Shown here one piece after another: positions 35,209 to 45,011 of a stretch of DNA of 64,000 nt. The notes below the pieces were generated by a model. The model did not search any database. It was not told where the DNA came from and was given only the letters and a program-made list of their open reading frames with translations. The DNA is from Curvularia sp. ZM96 (lineage: Eukaryota > Ascomycota > Dothideomycetes > Pleosporales > Pleosporaceae). The stretch lies in contig JAJGBQ010000001.1 of the NCBI GenBank assembly GCA_022457065.1, positions 372,001 to 436,000 on the forward strand, given 5' to 3'. Position numbers and translations under genes: made by a program. Positions within the stretch are counted from its first letter, which is position 1; every line of letters starts with the position of its first letter.

Positions 35209-35654
35209 AGTGGGGTTCTCGTGAACAGCTGTGTTGTTGGGATGTGTTCAAAGGGTTTGATGTAGAGACAGAAATGTCCGAACTGAGCAAGTGACGTGAT
35301 TGTTTTGGAGGAGTGGCGGTGCCGGGATGATGAAGCTATCGATGCTCGGAGCTTCACGTAACTGCGCGACTGCCATACTACTGCCACATCCGGCGACGAT
35401 GTTGTTCCGGAACCGGCGCTAAGCAGGGGTACCCTGGCGCAGCTCGAATGCTCCATGCCCGCGTCTTTGTTCAAAGCTCCCCCATCTCTTGTCCATAAGA
35501 CCCCTCCACTTTTCCCGGCGACTCAGTCCTGAGGATTCGACAGACCGTCACACCCACCGCGCATTGTAACATACGGTCGGAAGCCGCTGTATAACCTCGA
35601 AACTAGACTTATCACCGTGATATTCTCACATATTTGCGCGCAGCCACCGGAAAC
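35209..35654. other. Divergent promoter between RPN11 and RPD3
   Basis: 446 bp shared upstream region of two housekeeping genes. I looked for the proteasome-associated GGTGGCAAA element and did not see an exact copy. Confidence 0.5.
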
Positions 35655-37679
35655 ATGGTGGACGGAAACGACATGGCAGCCCCAACGGGCGCTGTCCACA
35701 GCAATAACGGAACCGCGTCGCAGCCCAAGAAGGTCGCATACTTTTACGATTCGGACGTCGGCAACTATGCCTATGTCGCGGGGCATCCCATGAAGCCGCA
35801 TCGTATACGCATGGCGCATAGCCTGATTATGAACTATGGCTTGTATACGAAGATGGAGATTTACGTAGGTAGTCCCTGGTTGTGATTTCTCAGTATCACC
35901 TCTAACCAGGCCCAGCGCGCGAAACCCGCTTCCAAGTACGAGATGACGCAGTTCCACACGGACGAATACATCGAGTTTCTCCACAAGGTAACGCCAGACA
36001 ACATGGAGCAATTTACCCGCGAGCAAAGCAAATACAATGTCGGAGACGATTGTCCAGTCTTTGATGGTCTTTTTGAGTTTTGCGGTATTAGCGCGGGCGG
36101 TACAATGGAGGGCGCCGCTCGTTTGAACCGAGGGAAATGCGACGTCGCAGTCAACTGGGCCGGCGGTCTGCATCACGCGAAGAAGAGCGAGGCCAGTGGA
36201 TTCTGCTACGTCAATGACATTGTTCTCGGCATCATCGAATTGCTCCGGTACAAACAGCGCGTCCTCTACATCGATATCGATGTCCACCACGGAGACGGTG
36301 TCGAAGAGGCCTTCTACACCACCGATCGTGTCATGACTGTCTCTTTCCACAAGTATGGAGAGTACTTCCCTGGTACTGGCGAACTTCGCGACATTGGTGT
36401 CGGCGCCGGCAAGAACTATTCTGTCAACTTTCCACTCCGAGACGGTATTACCGACGAGACGTACAGGAACATCTTTGAGCCTGTGATTGAGGCTGTCATG
36501 ACTTACTATGGACCTGAAGCCATTGTCCTCCAATGTGGTGGCGACAGTCTTTCAGGAGATCGACTTGGTTGTTTCAATTTGAGCATGGACGGACACGCAA
36601 ACTGCGTGAGGTACGTTAAAAGCTTCGGCGTGCCAGTCATCGTCCTCGGAGGTGGAGGTTACACCATGAGGAATGTTGCGCGAACCTGGGCATACGAGAC
36701 CGGAGAGCTCGTGTCGCAAAAGATGTCGAAACAGCTCCCTTTCAACGATTACTACGAGTACTTTGCTCCTGACTATGAGCTGGACGTTCGGCCATCAAAC
36801 ATGGAGAACGCAAACTCTCACGACTACCTGCACAAGATCAAGTCTGCTGTTATTGAGAATATTCGAAGAACAGGAAGGCCATCAGTTGAAGCATTTACGA
36901 CGATTCCAGATGTACCAACAGCCCTAGGCCGTGCTATGGACTCTGACGCCGAAGATGAAGATGACGATATGGATGCGGACGAGAACCGAGACGTGCGCGT
37001 GACGCAACGCCAACGCGACAAGCAGATCGAACACGACGGCGAGCTTTACGATGCAAGCGACGACGAGGAGTATAAGAACAGCCTTGGAGTCAGGGCCCAG
37101 CCCGGTGTTAAGAAGAGGCGAAACATCTCCGATTTCCCCAACCCCAATGCAGCACCCGCTGACGCCCTGGATCTCATGGAAGATATCAACGGCGGAAGCG
37201 CAGTTTCAACCCGACAACCCTCCGCAGGCGCAAAATCGCGTACTCAAACCCCCGCTGCCGCTGAAAAGGAGGTCGACAAAGACGGTGACGTCGACATGGA
37301 TGCGCCAGTCCCTGAGTCTGCTCCTGAACCTGCCCCGGAGGCTGCGCCAGAGTCTGCTCCTGAGCCCGAGCCCAAAACGGAGCCTGCCTCTGAAACCTCA
37401 GCTCCCACTGATGCTCCAGCCGCTTCTGAGACTACCGCTACTGCCCCTGCTGCCGCGCCTGAGCGGGAACCGTCTCCTGCCGGTGTTGTGACGCCGCCAG
37501 AGTCCCCACCAACTGCAGTACCTGCTGCAATGGCACCTACATCAGCTCCCGTAGCTGATGTTGAAATGGCAGAAACGGAGGACAAGGAGGAAGTTGCAGC
37601 CGCAAAGGAAGAAGGCGAAGCAGAACGCGACGCCGAAAATGTCAAGGGCGAAGTTAGAGCAGAGGTCGCCAAGGATTAG
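35655..37679 (+). CDS. RPD3: Class I histone deacetylase Rpd3
   Basis: Exons 35655-35864 and 35916-37679 give 657 aa. The deacetylase domain is complete: KKVAYFYDSDVGNYAY, GHPMKPHRIRMAHSL, AGGLHHAKKSEASGFCYVND, the zinc ligands in YIDIDVHHGDGVEEAFY, FHKYGEYFPGTGE, QCGGDSLSGDRLG and GGGGYTMRNVARTW. It removes acetyl groups from histone tails in Rpd3/Sin3 complexes. The 51-nt intron ends in two possible acceptors six bases apart (ACCAG then GCCCAG). The second gives MEIYRAKPAS as in relatives and is a suitable distance from the branch CTAAC. After residue ~390 there is an acidic stretch and then a long Pro/Ala/Glu-rich tail that makes the protein about 220 residues longer than the yeast enzyme. 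Confidence 0.96.
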
Positions 37680-38040
37680 AAGTTCTTGACGCCTCTGAAA
37701 TTTAGCGGCTGGTGAATGTGTGCATTCGAGAGGCGTTTGTTTCTGCCCGTCATTCTCTTCTCATGACATTTGGAAAGCGGGCAGCAGGGTAGGTGTTTAT
37801 GGTGTGCATGGACTCTATTCAATATCGGGGGATACCTTTTATATGACTGTTTTCGTTTTTTTTTCTTTTCGCCTCATACCTATGCGATCTAAAATCATTT
37901 GAGATTCTCGTTTTACAAGTACGGTATAAATCATGCTACAAAGAATCAAGCTCTATTCTTAAGTTTTGTAGTCTAAGGAATGATATCTGAATGAAGCTGA
38001 TCCCCAGGAGTTTGTGTCAACTCTCAAAGGCGTTTTGCGA
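37680..38040. other. Convergent 3' regions of RPD3 and metacaspase
   Basis: Only UTR-like sequence is seen, including a T-rich stretch near 37850-37870. Confidence 0.5.
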
Positions 38041-39053
38041 CTATAGTACCAAGGCCATCTCGTCCAGGTCAATATCTAAGCCACAGCTCAGCTGGGGAAT
38101 CTGAGTATAGTTGCTCTGGTCCAGCAGATGCCTCGTTTGTTTCAGTGTCTACAGATCGTTAGCAAGATATTTCGTAAGCTCAAAAGGCATTGAATAGGTA
38201 CCTCAGCGTAACTCGGGCGGTCGGTGCTCCTCATCATCTCCAAAAACGCCCAAGTCATGGCACCCGTTGCGCGCCCTTGAATTCGCGCATCAGCACTGGT
38301 CTGGTCATCTTTACAGCCAGAGAACATGGTAACCATTTTGCGTTCGCTGCCGTACTGTCCCGCAAACTCGCCAGATTCCAGACCTTCCTCTTGCTCCTCG
38401 CCAATGTGCTTGAGACCCTTGAAAAAGCTACTGGCGCCGGCAAGAAGATGCTGTGCCTCGCCAATCTTGTCAAAGGAAAAGCCGCCGGAGATGACATCAC
38501 GGGCCTCTTCTGCAAGATGAACACCCATCTTCAGGTTATCCATGAGATTGATCTGGCCGTCACTATCGGAGCGATAAACATAGGGAAGTTCTAGTGCACT
38601 TCCAGAGTGGCAGCAGTCCATGATCACAAAGAGCGTACAGTCACGTGCCATGCGGGTGACCAGATGCTGATGCAGAATTGTACTCGAAATTTGACCTCTT
38701 TGTTCAAAATCCACAGGGACAATGGACGCATCCATGCCCGTTGTTCTGTTTCCGTCTGTGTCGGCGACTTGCCCGCCATGGCCCGAGTAGTGTAGGAACA
38801 AAGTGCAACCGGGTTCCGAGATCAGCCAGTCCATAGCCGCAATAATGTTGTGACCAGTTGGGTAGTAAGGAGAGTCGGGAGGAACTTCAGGGCGGTCGGT
38901 CAGGATGACACGGTCCATATGTGAATTGTTATAGCCACGGTAGGAAAGGAATTCTGCCATGCTGTCCACGTCGGAGTGGCAGCCACGTAGTTCATGGTCG
39001 CTGCCGACATAGTTTATGCCGATAAGGAGGCTTTTCTTGCGTTGGTAGGACAT
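38041..39053 (-). CDS. Metacaspase (caspase-fold cysteine protease) without prodomain
   Basis: Exons 39053-38202 and 38148-38041 give 319 aa. The peptidase C14 core begins almost at once: KKSLLIGINYVGSDHELRGC, then LFLHYSGHGGQ with catalytic H92 and FVIMDCCHSGSALELP with the nucleophile expected at C148. Metacaspases cleave after Arg or Lys and act in proteostasis and cell death. The 53-nt intron (GTACCT, branch GCTAAC, TGTAG) restores the family end TPQLS-like IPQLSCGLDID, missing from the unspliced frame. Unlike the usual fungal type I enzyme there is no Pro/Gln-rich N-terminal prodomain in this model. An unseen upstream exon cannot be excluded, though only 306 bp separate it from the next gene. 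Confidence 0.9.
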
Positions 39054-39359
39054 TCTATGGGGATTGAAAGTGTAATGGAAGTGTGGCTAAGGAAGCAGAG
39101 GTTTGGGTTATTATAGTGGTGGCTGAGGGGCAGCGCTGGAGTTGGTCTGTTAAGCGGCCGGATGCAGGAGGGGTCCATGAATGGGATGGCCGATCATTGC
39201 CCAAATGGGTCAATATCGGTTGACGCGTCCCGTTCCGCCACGTGCACCCGCGATCGCTGGTCCCTGAGAAATGTCATGCAGCGCGTGTTAAGAATGACGT
39301 CACGTGCATTTCCTGATGCTTGAGACAGTTGCAGCTTTTGGAATACTGACACAAGATAA
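39054..39359. other. Divergent promoter between metacaspase and ExoIII-like genes
   Basis: 306 bp with two CACGTG-like E-box cores (CACGTGC near 39240 and 39303). No further feature is seen. Confidence 0.45.
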
Positions 39360-40517
39360 ATGAATCGCGACATCAGTCCTCCAGCTACCAAGCGACGCAA
39401 GGTCTCGTCAGCTCCAGCGGCAACAAGTTCCGAGGGAATGCTTTCAACCGCGAACCCTGCAGTTCTCCCCCCACTTGCAGCAAACGCGTTGCGAGTTTTC
39501 TCCTGGAACATCAATGGCATTTCTCCCTTTCTCCAACCACCTATCACATCGTTCTTTAGGGCTGTAAAAGATGGTAAGAAGAAGGATGCAAAAGGCCAAA
39601 CCCATCCAGCCTCACTCCGGGCTTTCCTCCACCGTCACCAATGGCCGTCCATGCTCTTCCTTCAAGAAGTCAAAATCGCATCCAAAGACACTGCAACTCA
39701 AGACGCAGTGAGAGCAGCTATCAATTCGCGTCTGCCTCTAGAATCAGTCTCGAGTGATTCCAAGGGTCCGCTGTACAACGTGCATCTCACGCTTCCCACT
39801 GACCCCCACAACGCACGCGGTCTGCGGGGAAGCGGAAAGGTATATGGTGTCTGCAGCATCCTGCGTCATGATTTACACGACGTATATGATATTACAGTGC
39901 GAACAGTCGAATGGGACCTCGAAGGCAGGATATCAGTTGTAGAAGTCGTATGTCGAAGCACATCCGCAAAACTCGCAATCTTCAACATCTATGCTGTCAA
40001 CGGAACAGACAATGTGTATCGCGATACACGTACAGGTGCTGTGCAGGGAACACGGCACGACCGCAAACGAGAATTTCATCGTTTATTAATGGAGGAGTGC
40101 AAGAGGTTGGAGGGACAGGGTTGGGGTGTTCTGCTTGCTGGTGACATGAATGTCGCTCCTGATGCGCGCGATGGGTATCCCAAGTTGCGAGTGTTTCCCC
40201 AGGACCATGCAGTCAACCGTGAGGACTTTCATGATAAGCTGCTTGAGGGTAGTGATGAAGGGAAGAAACGTGCTCGACTGAATGGCATCGATATCTGGAG
40301 GAAGATGCACGGAGGAGAGAGGAGGTACACATATTATCCGCGCAGCAGGGAATGGGGTACTAGCTGCGATAGAGTAGACTATTTTATCGCTGGACGGAAA
40401 TTGTGGGAGAAGGGTTGTGTCAGGGCTTGCGGGATTATGAACAGCGAGGAGGAACGAGGGCCTAGCGACCATGTGCCGATATGGGCGGACGTTGACCTCA
40501 AACCAAGCTCGGACTGA
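39360..40517 (+). CDS. ExoIII-type AP endonuclease/exonuclease (EEP superfamily)
   Basis: Intronless, 385 aa. All EEP nuclease motifs are present in order: VFSWNINGI near 45, MLFLQEVKI, NIYAVNG, LLAGDMNVAP, TSCDRVDYFIAG and GPSDHVPIWADVD at the end. This matches the ExoIII group that incises DNA at abasic sites in base-excision repair. The first ~40 residues carry KRRK and are low-complexity, possibly a nuclear signal. There is no C-terminal GRF zinc finger as found in Apn2, so it is either a second, shorter fungal AP endonuclease or a family member with another substrate. Confidence 0.88.
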   Translation: MNRDISPPATKRRKVSSAPAATSSEGMLSTANPAVLPPLAANALRVFSWNINGISPFLQPPITSFFRAVKDGKKKDAKGQTHPASLRAFLHRHQWPSMLFLQEVKIASKDTATQDAVRAAINSRLPLESVSSDSKGPLYNVHLTLPTDPHNARGLRGSGKVYGVCSILRHDLHDVYDITVRTVEWDLEGRISVVEVVCRSTSAKLAIFNIYAVNGTDNVYRDTRTGAVQGTRHDRKREFHRLLMEECKRLEGQGWGVLLAGDMNVAPDARDGYPKLRVFPQDHAVNREDFHDKLLEGSDEGKKRARLNGIDIWRKMHGGERRYTYYPRSREWGTSCDRVDYFIAGRKLWEKGCVRACGIMNSEEERGPSDHVPIWADVDLKPSSD

Positions 40518-40612
40518 TGGGACAAAAAGAGGTGCGTTGTATACCAAGCACTAGCATCTTATTGCTCAAGCTAACAAGCCTCGATTTCATTATAGACTTT
40601 GCCATGTTATCT

Positions 40613-42481
40613 TCATGCTTCTTCCTCGGCTCCAGTGTCAACAACCCAAAACGGGCTTGTCCTCATGCCATTAAATGCATTGACCTCCGAAAAATCTGTT
40701 GTACCATGCAGAACCTCGTAGCGATTGAGGTCTCCGCATCCGCTGGCAACATTAACGCACTCGGTGGTGATCTGCCCTGCAATACGTTGTCCCACTTCGC
40801 GCCCCTCAAACCACGCTCCATGCAAGAAACCCCAGTACTCCGTGCTCATAGCCTCTCCTGCGAAAAACAGTCTCCCAACGTTCGCGCGCAGGTTCTGATG
40901 TGCCTTGAGCGTCGTGCCAACGGGCCAGTTCGAGTAAGAGCCGTGAGCCCACGGCGTCTGAGTCCAGCGCGGGTACATAAACGCTATCGGCTCTGGAATA
41001 GTAACGTTGGGGAACATTTTCCGGAGGACAGCCATGCCTTCCGCCTTGGTAGTCTCATCGTCTTGGGCTTCGACGCGGTACGACTGCTCATCTACTAGCG
41101 TAGCGAAAATAATGTTGGAGCCTGGAAGATAGCCCTCTGTGGAAAGACTCTGCCAAACGGTCCAGTAGCCACGCGTCGTGGGATCAGCGTAGAGTAGAAA
41201 CTGCTTGTCGTCTGGCCAAAATGTCTCGTTGAACTGGTAGAAAATCTTTGTATATGTCCCGAATGCGAAAGTGGCAATGGCGGATTGCTTCCATTCTGGC
41301 AGTTCGGGCTCAAAGGTGATGACATCGTTTTGTAGGACGCCGAGGGATACGGTGGAGATAGCGTAGTCAGCTTCTACGCAGGAGCCGTCGGATGTGAGAA
41401 GTTGAACACCGGTGTCCGAGTAGGTGACGTTTGTCACTATGGTGTTGAGCAGAAGACGAGGGTCGTCGGGCTTAAGAAATTTGGAGGCTTCGTGCTTGAG
41501 CCATGTGTTGAAGCCGCGTGGATCGGCGCAGACTGCGAAGTCGTTAGAATCAACAAATCTCTCCCCGGTGAAACTGAATAGTAACTCACAGTTGGTAACC
41601 TCGGAGAAACCATAGTATGTCAAGTTCCATCCTGTGATGCCGTACACAAAGCCCGACTCTTCAGGTGTCTATGTGGCAAATACAAATTAGCAAATTTCCG
41701 AGTCACCAAAAAAAAGCCATGCTAAGCGCTTACTTGTGCAGTCTCCCAGTCCCAGAGATAGTATTCGACCGCCTTGCGTGCAGGATCACTCCTCGGCTTC
41801 CAACCCGCTTGCCAAAATCCCGCTCTAGCACTACGGTCCAGCAGATTTTGTGAAAGTATAGTCCCAGCGCTCTGCTCAAATTCTGGCCAGTAACCCTCAA
41901 ATTCATCCAAGATATTGGTATAGTCAACCGCTCCAGTCTCATTGTATGTTACGACGGAGAACGAATCCGAATTCGGGCTTTTCAGGTTCACTTGCTTTGA
42001 AAAAGTCCATACTGGGTTTTCAGGGCCGTTTTTGGTGTTTTCACCGAGGCCAGAGATCCAGTTTGCGCCGAGTTCGACGGTGTACGGGTTGCCATCGGGG
42101 TCGGAGCCGAATTCGGTGTGGAGCATGCGACCGCCAATGTGGTCTTGGTACTCGAGGATGAGGAAGTCGGTGACAGACTGGTTGTGTAGTGCTTGCTGAA
42201 GAGGTGTTAGTTTTGTGAATTGTGGCTGGACTTGACAGATGTATAGTCAAGTAAAAATAAAAGTTCTAGGTATACCTACAGCTGCTGTGATACCGGCAAC
42301 ACCACCGCCTCTGGATGACATCAGTTTCTGGATCTGTATAAAAGACCGACTTAACACACATGATTGCTACTTTTGTTCTCCTGCATGTGCTGTTCGAGTC
42401 GCGACCGTGAATCGTTGGCACAGCGCAAGTCAGAGCCGGCATCAGCCCAGCGACTACGAGAACAGTCTTTACCCGCACCAT
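40613..42481 (-). CDS. Secreted flavin-containing amine (polyamine-type) oxidase
   Basis: Five exons: 42481-42360, 42310-42280, 42195-41734, 41668-41590 and 41532-40613, giving 537 aa. A signal peptide (MVRVKTVLVVAGLMPALTCA) leads the protein. The FAD motif is split over introns 1 and 2: VAI joins IGGGVAGITAA, then QALHNQSV and EYQDHIGGRM. Further signatures are VELGANWISGLG, DYAISTVSLGVLQ and the C-terminal GRLFFAGEAMSTEYWGFLHGAWFEG. Polyamine oxidases cleave spermine or spermidine and release hydrogen peroxide. Intron 4 (41533-41589) is 57 nt, stop-free and in frame, with donor GTGAGT, branch TCTAAC and acceptor GCAG. Many N-glycosylation sites fit secretion. Substrate preference is inferred. 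Confidence 0.9.
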
Positions 42482-43185
42482 GATGAAGTCGTCAAGAAGA
42501 ACAGTCCTGTCAGTTGCGAGATGCAACAAGGCGTAGCTGCCTTGATAAATACTTCATTCTTCATTTGCAAAGCTACATACGCTAGGCTCTATGTCGGAGT
42601 GGCAACCGACTACTACCTCTGTCTCTGGATTTATCAAGCAAAATCCTTGAATTGATTGCAGATGAACCTCAAAAAGCGGAGTGAGGAGACCGGTGTAACA
42701 ATAACTAAGCTTGAAAGAGCAGGTGATGCGGTACGCGTACAGAATAGTGGAGAGCGCATGTCGGGGTTAGTGTCGGTCACGTACATACGTAGTAATGTTC
42801 TATTATCGGAAGGTTTAAGCTGCAGTGAGACTGGCTGGTTTAAACACACTACACCAGGGCCAAGCAAGCCGGCGTCATTATCAACTCAACGACTTGCGGC
42901 CAGCTTGACTCGTTGAGCACGACGACGAGAATAGGAGGAAATGGAACGACAACAGCTGCAAGCCACAATCCGGTCTTGTTGAACTAGGTGTATTGTAGTT
43001 AGCACGCGGGAGTTTCCACAGGGATTCGTGGACGGCACAAGTGGGGGTTCCCTTGATAATTATCATAATGACCCCACCAGAATCGCTGTTCCTGAGCCCA
43101 CAGCATCTTCTCCATTCTCTCCATTACGCTCTCTGTACCACGTTCAGAATCGCCAATTTCGATCTAAAGTACGGCATCGCCAATC
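42482..43185. other. Divergent promoter between amine oxidase and NCS1 permease
   Basis: About 700 bp. No gene is seen. The transcription start of the riboswitch-bearing permease mRNA should lie here or just inside the leader; it cannot be placed from sequence. Confidence 0.5.
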
Positions 43186-43227
43186 ATGAATTCGCCGAGT
43201 AGCAGAACGCCCGCCCGATCAAGGTAA
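43186..43227 (+). promoter_or_regulatory. Upstream ORF in permease leader
   Basis: ATG 43186 opens a 13-codon frame (MNSPSSRTPARSR) whose TAA (43225-43227) overlaps the first intron donor GTAACG. If the intron is removed from donor 43224, the stop is lost and the frame runs through the permease ATG out of frame to TGA 43466-43468 (39 codons). If the second donor at 43234 is used, the short uORF keeps its stop. Whether the mRNA includes this ATG is unknown. Confidence 0.5.
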
Positions 43228-43386
43228 CGTTAGGTAGCACACACAACGCATGAGACCGGTGTTCGCTCGCCACTCGCCTGGCAGCGATCTGAGATATACG
43301 GTCTGAACTTGATCAGGTTAACGCCTGCGAAAGGACTCATGCTTTGCTCTATCTCCCCAATGGGAGACTGCTGCTAATGGTTCTAG
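43224..43386 (+). other. 5'-leader intron of permease gene containing riboswitch
   Basis: Donor AAG/GTAACG at 43224, branch TGCTAATG near 43370 and acceptor TTCTAG at 43381-43386, nine bases before the permease ATG. A second usable donor TTAG/GTAGCA lies at 43234. The TPP aptamer fills most of the intron. Retention would expose further short uORFs (ATGs at 43250 and 43339). Confidence 0.8.
43248..43342 (+). promoter_or_regulatory. TPP (thiamine pyrophosphate) riboswitch aptamer
   Basis: The thiamine-aptamer core is present: CTGAGA at 43289-43294 and GAAC-TTGATCAGGTTAA-CGCCTGCG at 43305-43327, close to the family consensus. Stems can be drawn throughout: P1 GCATGAG (43248-43254) with CTCATGC (43336-43342), seven perfect pairs; P2 ACCG (43255-43258) with CGGT (43299-43302); P3 TCGC (43263-43266) with GCGA (43284-43287); P4 GTCT with GGAC; P5 CAGG with CCTG. 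In Neurospora crassa such aptamers in leader introns (THI4, NMT1 and a third gene) control alternative splicing by TPP. Here it precedes an NCS1 permease, so thiamine status should control its expression. Confidence 0.93.
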
Positions 43387-43395
43387 GCCTGTACC

Positions 43396-45011
43396 ATGGA
43401 CCACGCCGCAGAGCCGCAAAATAAGAAAACACCGGATGCGCCCCGCATCGGAACCGAGCCACCCTTGACGACGCCCAGCGCACACGATGTAGAGCGCCAA
43501 GATGACCTGCGTTATGCACGATGGCAAGAGTCCTGCAAGGCGTTCGAGAGACAGCTAGTAGCGTATAATCTGGAAGCGCGTGGCATCCAGCGCGTCGAGC
43601 CTGAAGAACGACATGACTTGCGTCTTCTGGGGTATTCGCAGGTGGCAGTCATGTGGTTTAGTGTCAACCTGGCTGCCAACAACATTACGCTGGGTATGCT
43701 AGGACCTGCTGTGTTTTTCCTTGGTTTCACAGATGCCTGCTTGCTCAGCGTCTTCGGCGCAATGGTTGGCTGCCTCGTTGTTGCTTATATAGCGACTTTT
43801 GGGCCAAAGAGCGGGAACCGGACCATGATTTTCTCTCGGTATATTACCGGGTGGTGGCCGTCCAAGATCATCGTGTTACTCAACATCATTGTTCTGCTCG
43901 GATATGGAATGATTGACTGCGTGGTCGCTGGCCAGATCCTTTCTGCTGTCTCGACAAACTCCCTGTCGGTTATGGTTGGCATCATCATCGTAGCCGTTAT
44001 AGCCTGGGCCATCACAACATTCGGGTACCAGATCTTCCACTACTACGAGCGCTGGGCATGGCTACCGCAGCTCATCGTACTCTGCATTCTAGCTGGTGTG
44101 GCGGGACCGAAATTTGATGTGTCGTCCAAGTCCCACGGCGATGAAGATCCAAACACCATTGTTGGCAATCGCATGAGCTTTTTCGGCCTTACGCTTGCGG
44201 CAGCCATTACGTACGGCGGTGGTGCAGCAGACTACTTCGTTTACTACCCTGAGCATGCTTCGTCTTTGAGCATCTTTGCCATGACAATGGTGGGTCTGAT
44301 GTGCAGTTTTACGTTCGCTTTCGTCCTCGGCATCGGCCTAGCGTCTGGCATGGCAAACAATGCAGACTGGGAAGCAGCATACGGCGTATCCCAGGGCGCT
44401 CTTATCGTGGAAGGATACAAGCCTCTCGGTGCATTTGGTTCCTTTTGCGGTGTGATCGTGGCCTTGGGTCTCGTCGCCAACCTCATCGTCCCTACATACT
44501 CCTCAGGAATCGATGCCCAAATCCTCGGTCGTTATGCTGGCGCAATACCAAGGGTCATCTGGAACACAGTTGGCGTCATCATCTTTACCGTTTGCGCACT
44601 CGCAGGACGCGCTCATCTCGCAGAAATCTTCACCAATTTCCTGGCCCTCATGGGTTACTGGGTGTCGATCTGGATTGCCATTATTCTAGAGGAACACCTG
44701 ATCTTTCGACGTAAGATCGGTTTCAACTGGGAGGCGTGGAATGATAGAAAGAAGCTGCCACTGGGTATCGCAGCGTTCGCTGCCTTTGTCATTGGCTGGG
44801 TTGGCGCTATTCTGTGCATGGCACAAGTCTGGTACATTGGACCTATCGCCAAGCGGGTTGGAACCTACGGCGCTGACGTATGTGGAAATGCTCCTGCAAG
44901 TCTAGTTGATATGCTAACGCGTTCTAGATGGGTAACTTCGTCGGTTTTGCATGGGCCGCTGTTGTGTATCCGCCGCTCAGGATGTGGGAACTCAAGCAAT
45001 TTGGGAGGTGA
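43396..45011 (+). CDS. NCS1-family permease, probable thiamine or precursor transporter
   Basis: Coding exons 43396-44877 and 44928-45011 give 521 aa with about 12 hydrophobic segments. It belongs to the purine-cytosine permease (NCS1) family, with the family sections GYSQVAVMWFSVNLAANNITLGMLGPAVF, GYGMIDCVVAGQILS, AWAITTFGYQIFHYYERWAW and GGGAADYFVYYP. The 50-nt intron (GTATGT, branch GCTAAC, TTCTAG) was needed to give the normal end: MGNFVGFAWAAVVYPP and then LRMWELKQFGR. The unspliced frame ends in unrelated sequence. Yeast relatives carry cytosine, purines or pyridoxine (Fcy2, Tpn1). The upstream TPP riboswitch argues for thiamine or its pyrimidine precursor as cargo; this is inference. 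Confidence 0.92.

Noticed and set aside
35523..36533. 336-codon minus-strand frame opposite RPD3
   Set aside because: Antisense to the highly conserved deacetylase domain; long frames there come from codon bias on the sense strand.
41590..41647. Amine oxidase read straight through without intron 4
   Set aside because: Although the frame stays open, donor, branch and acceptor are all consensus and the 19 extra residues do not resemble the family.
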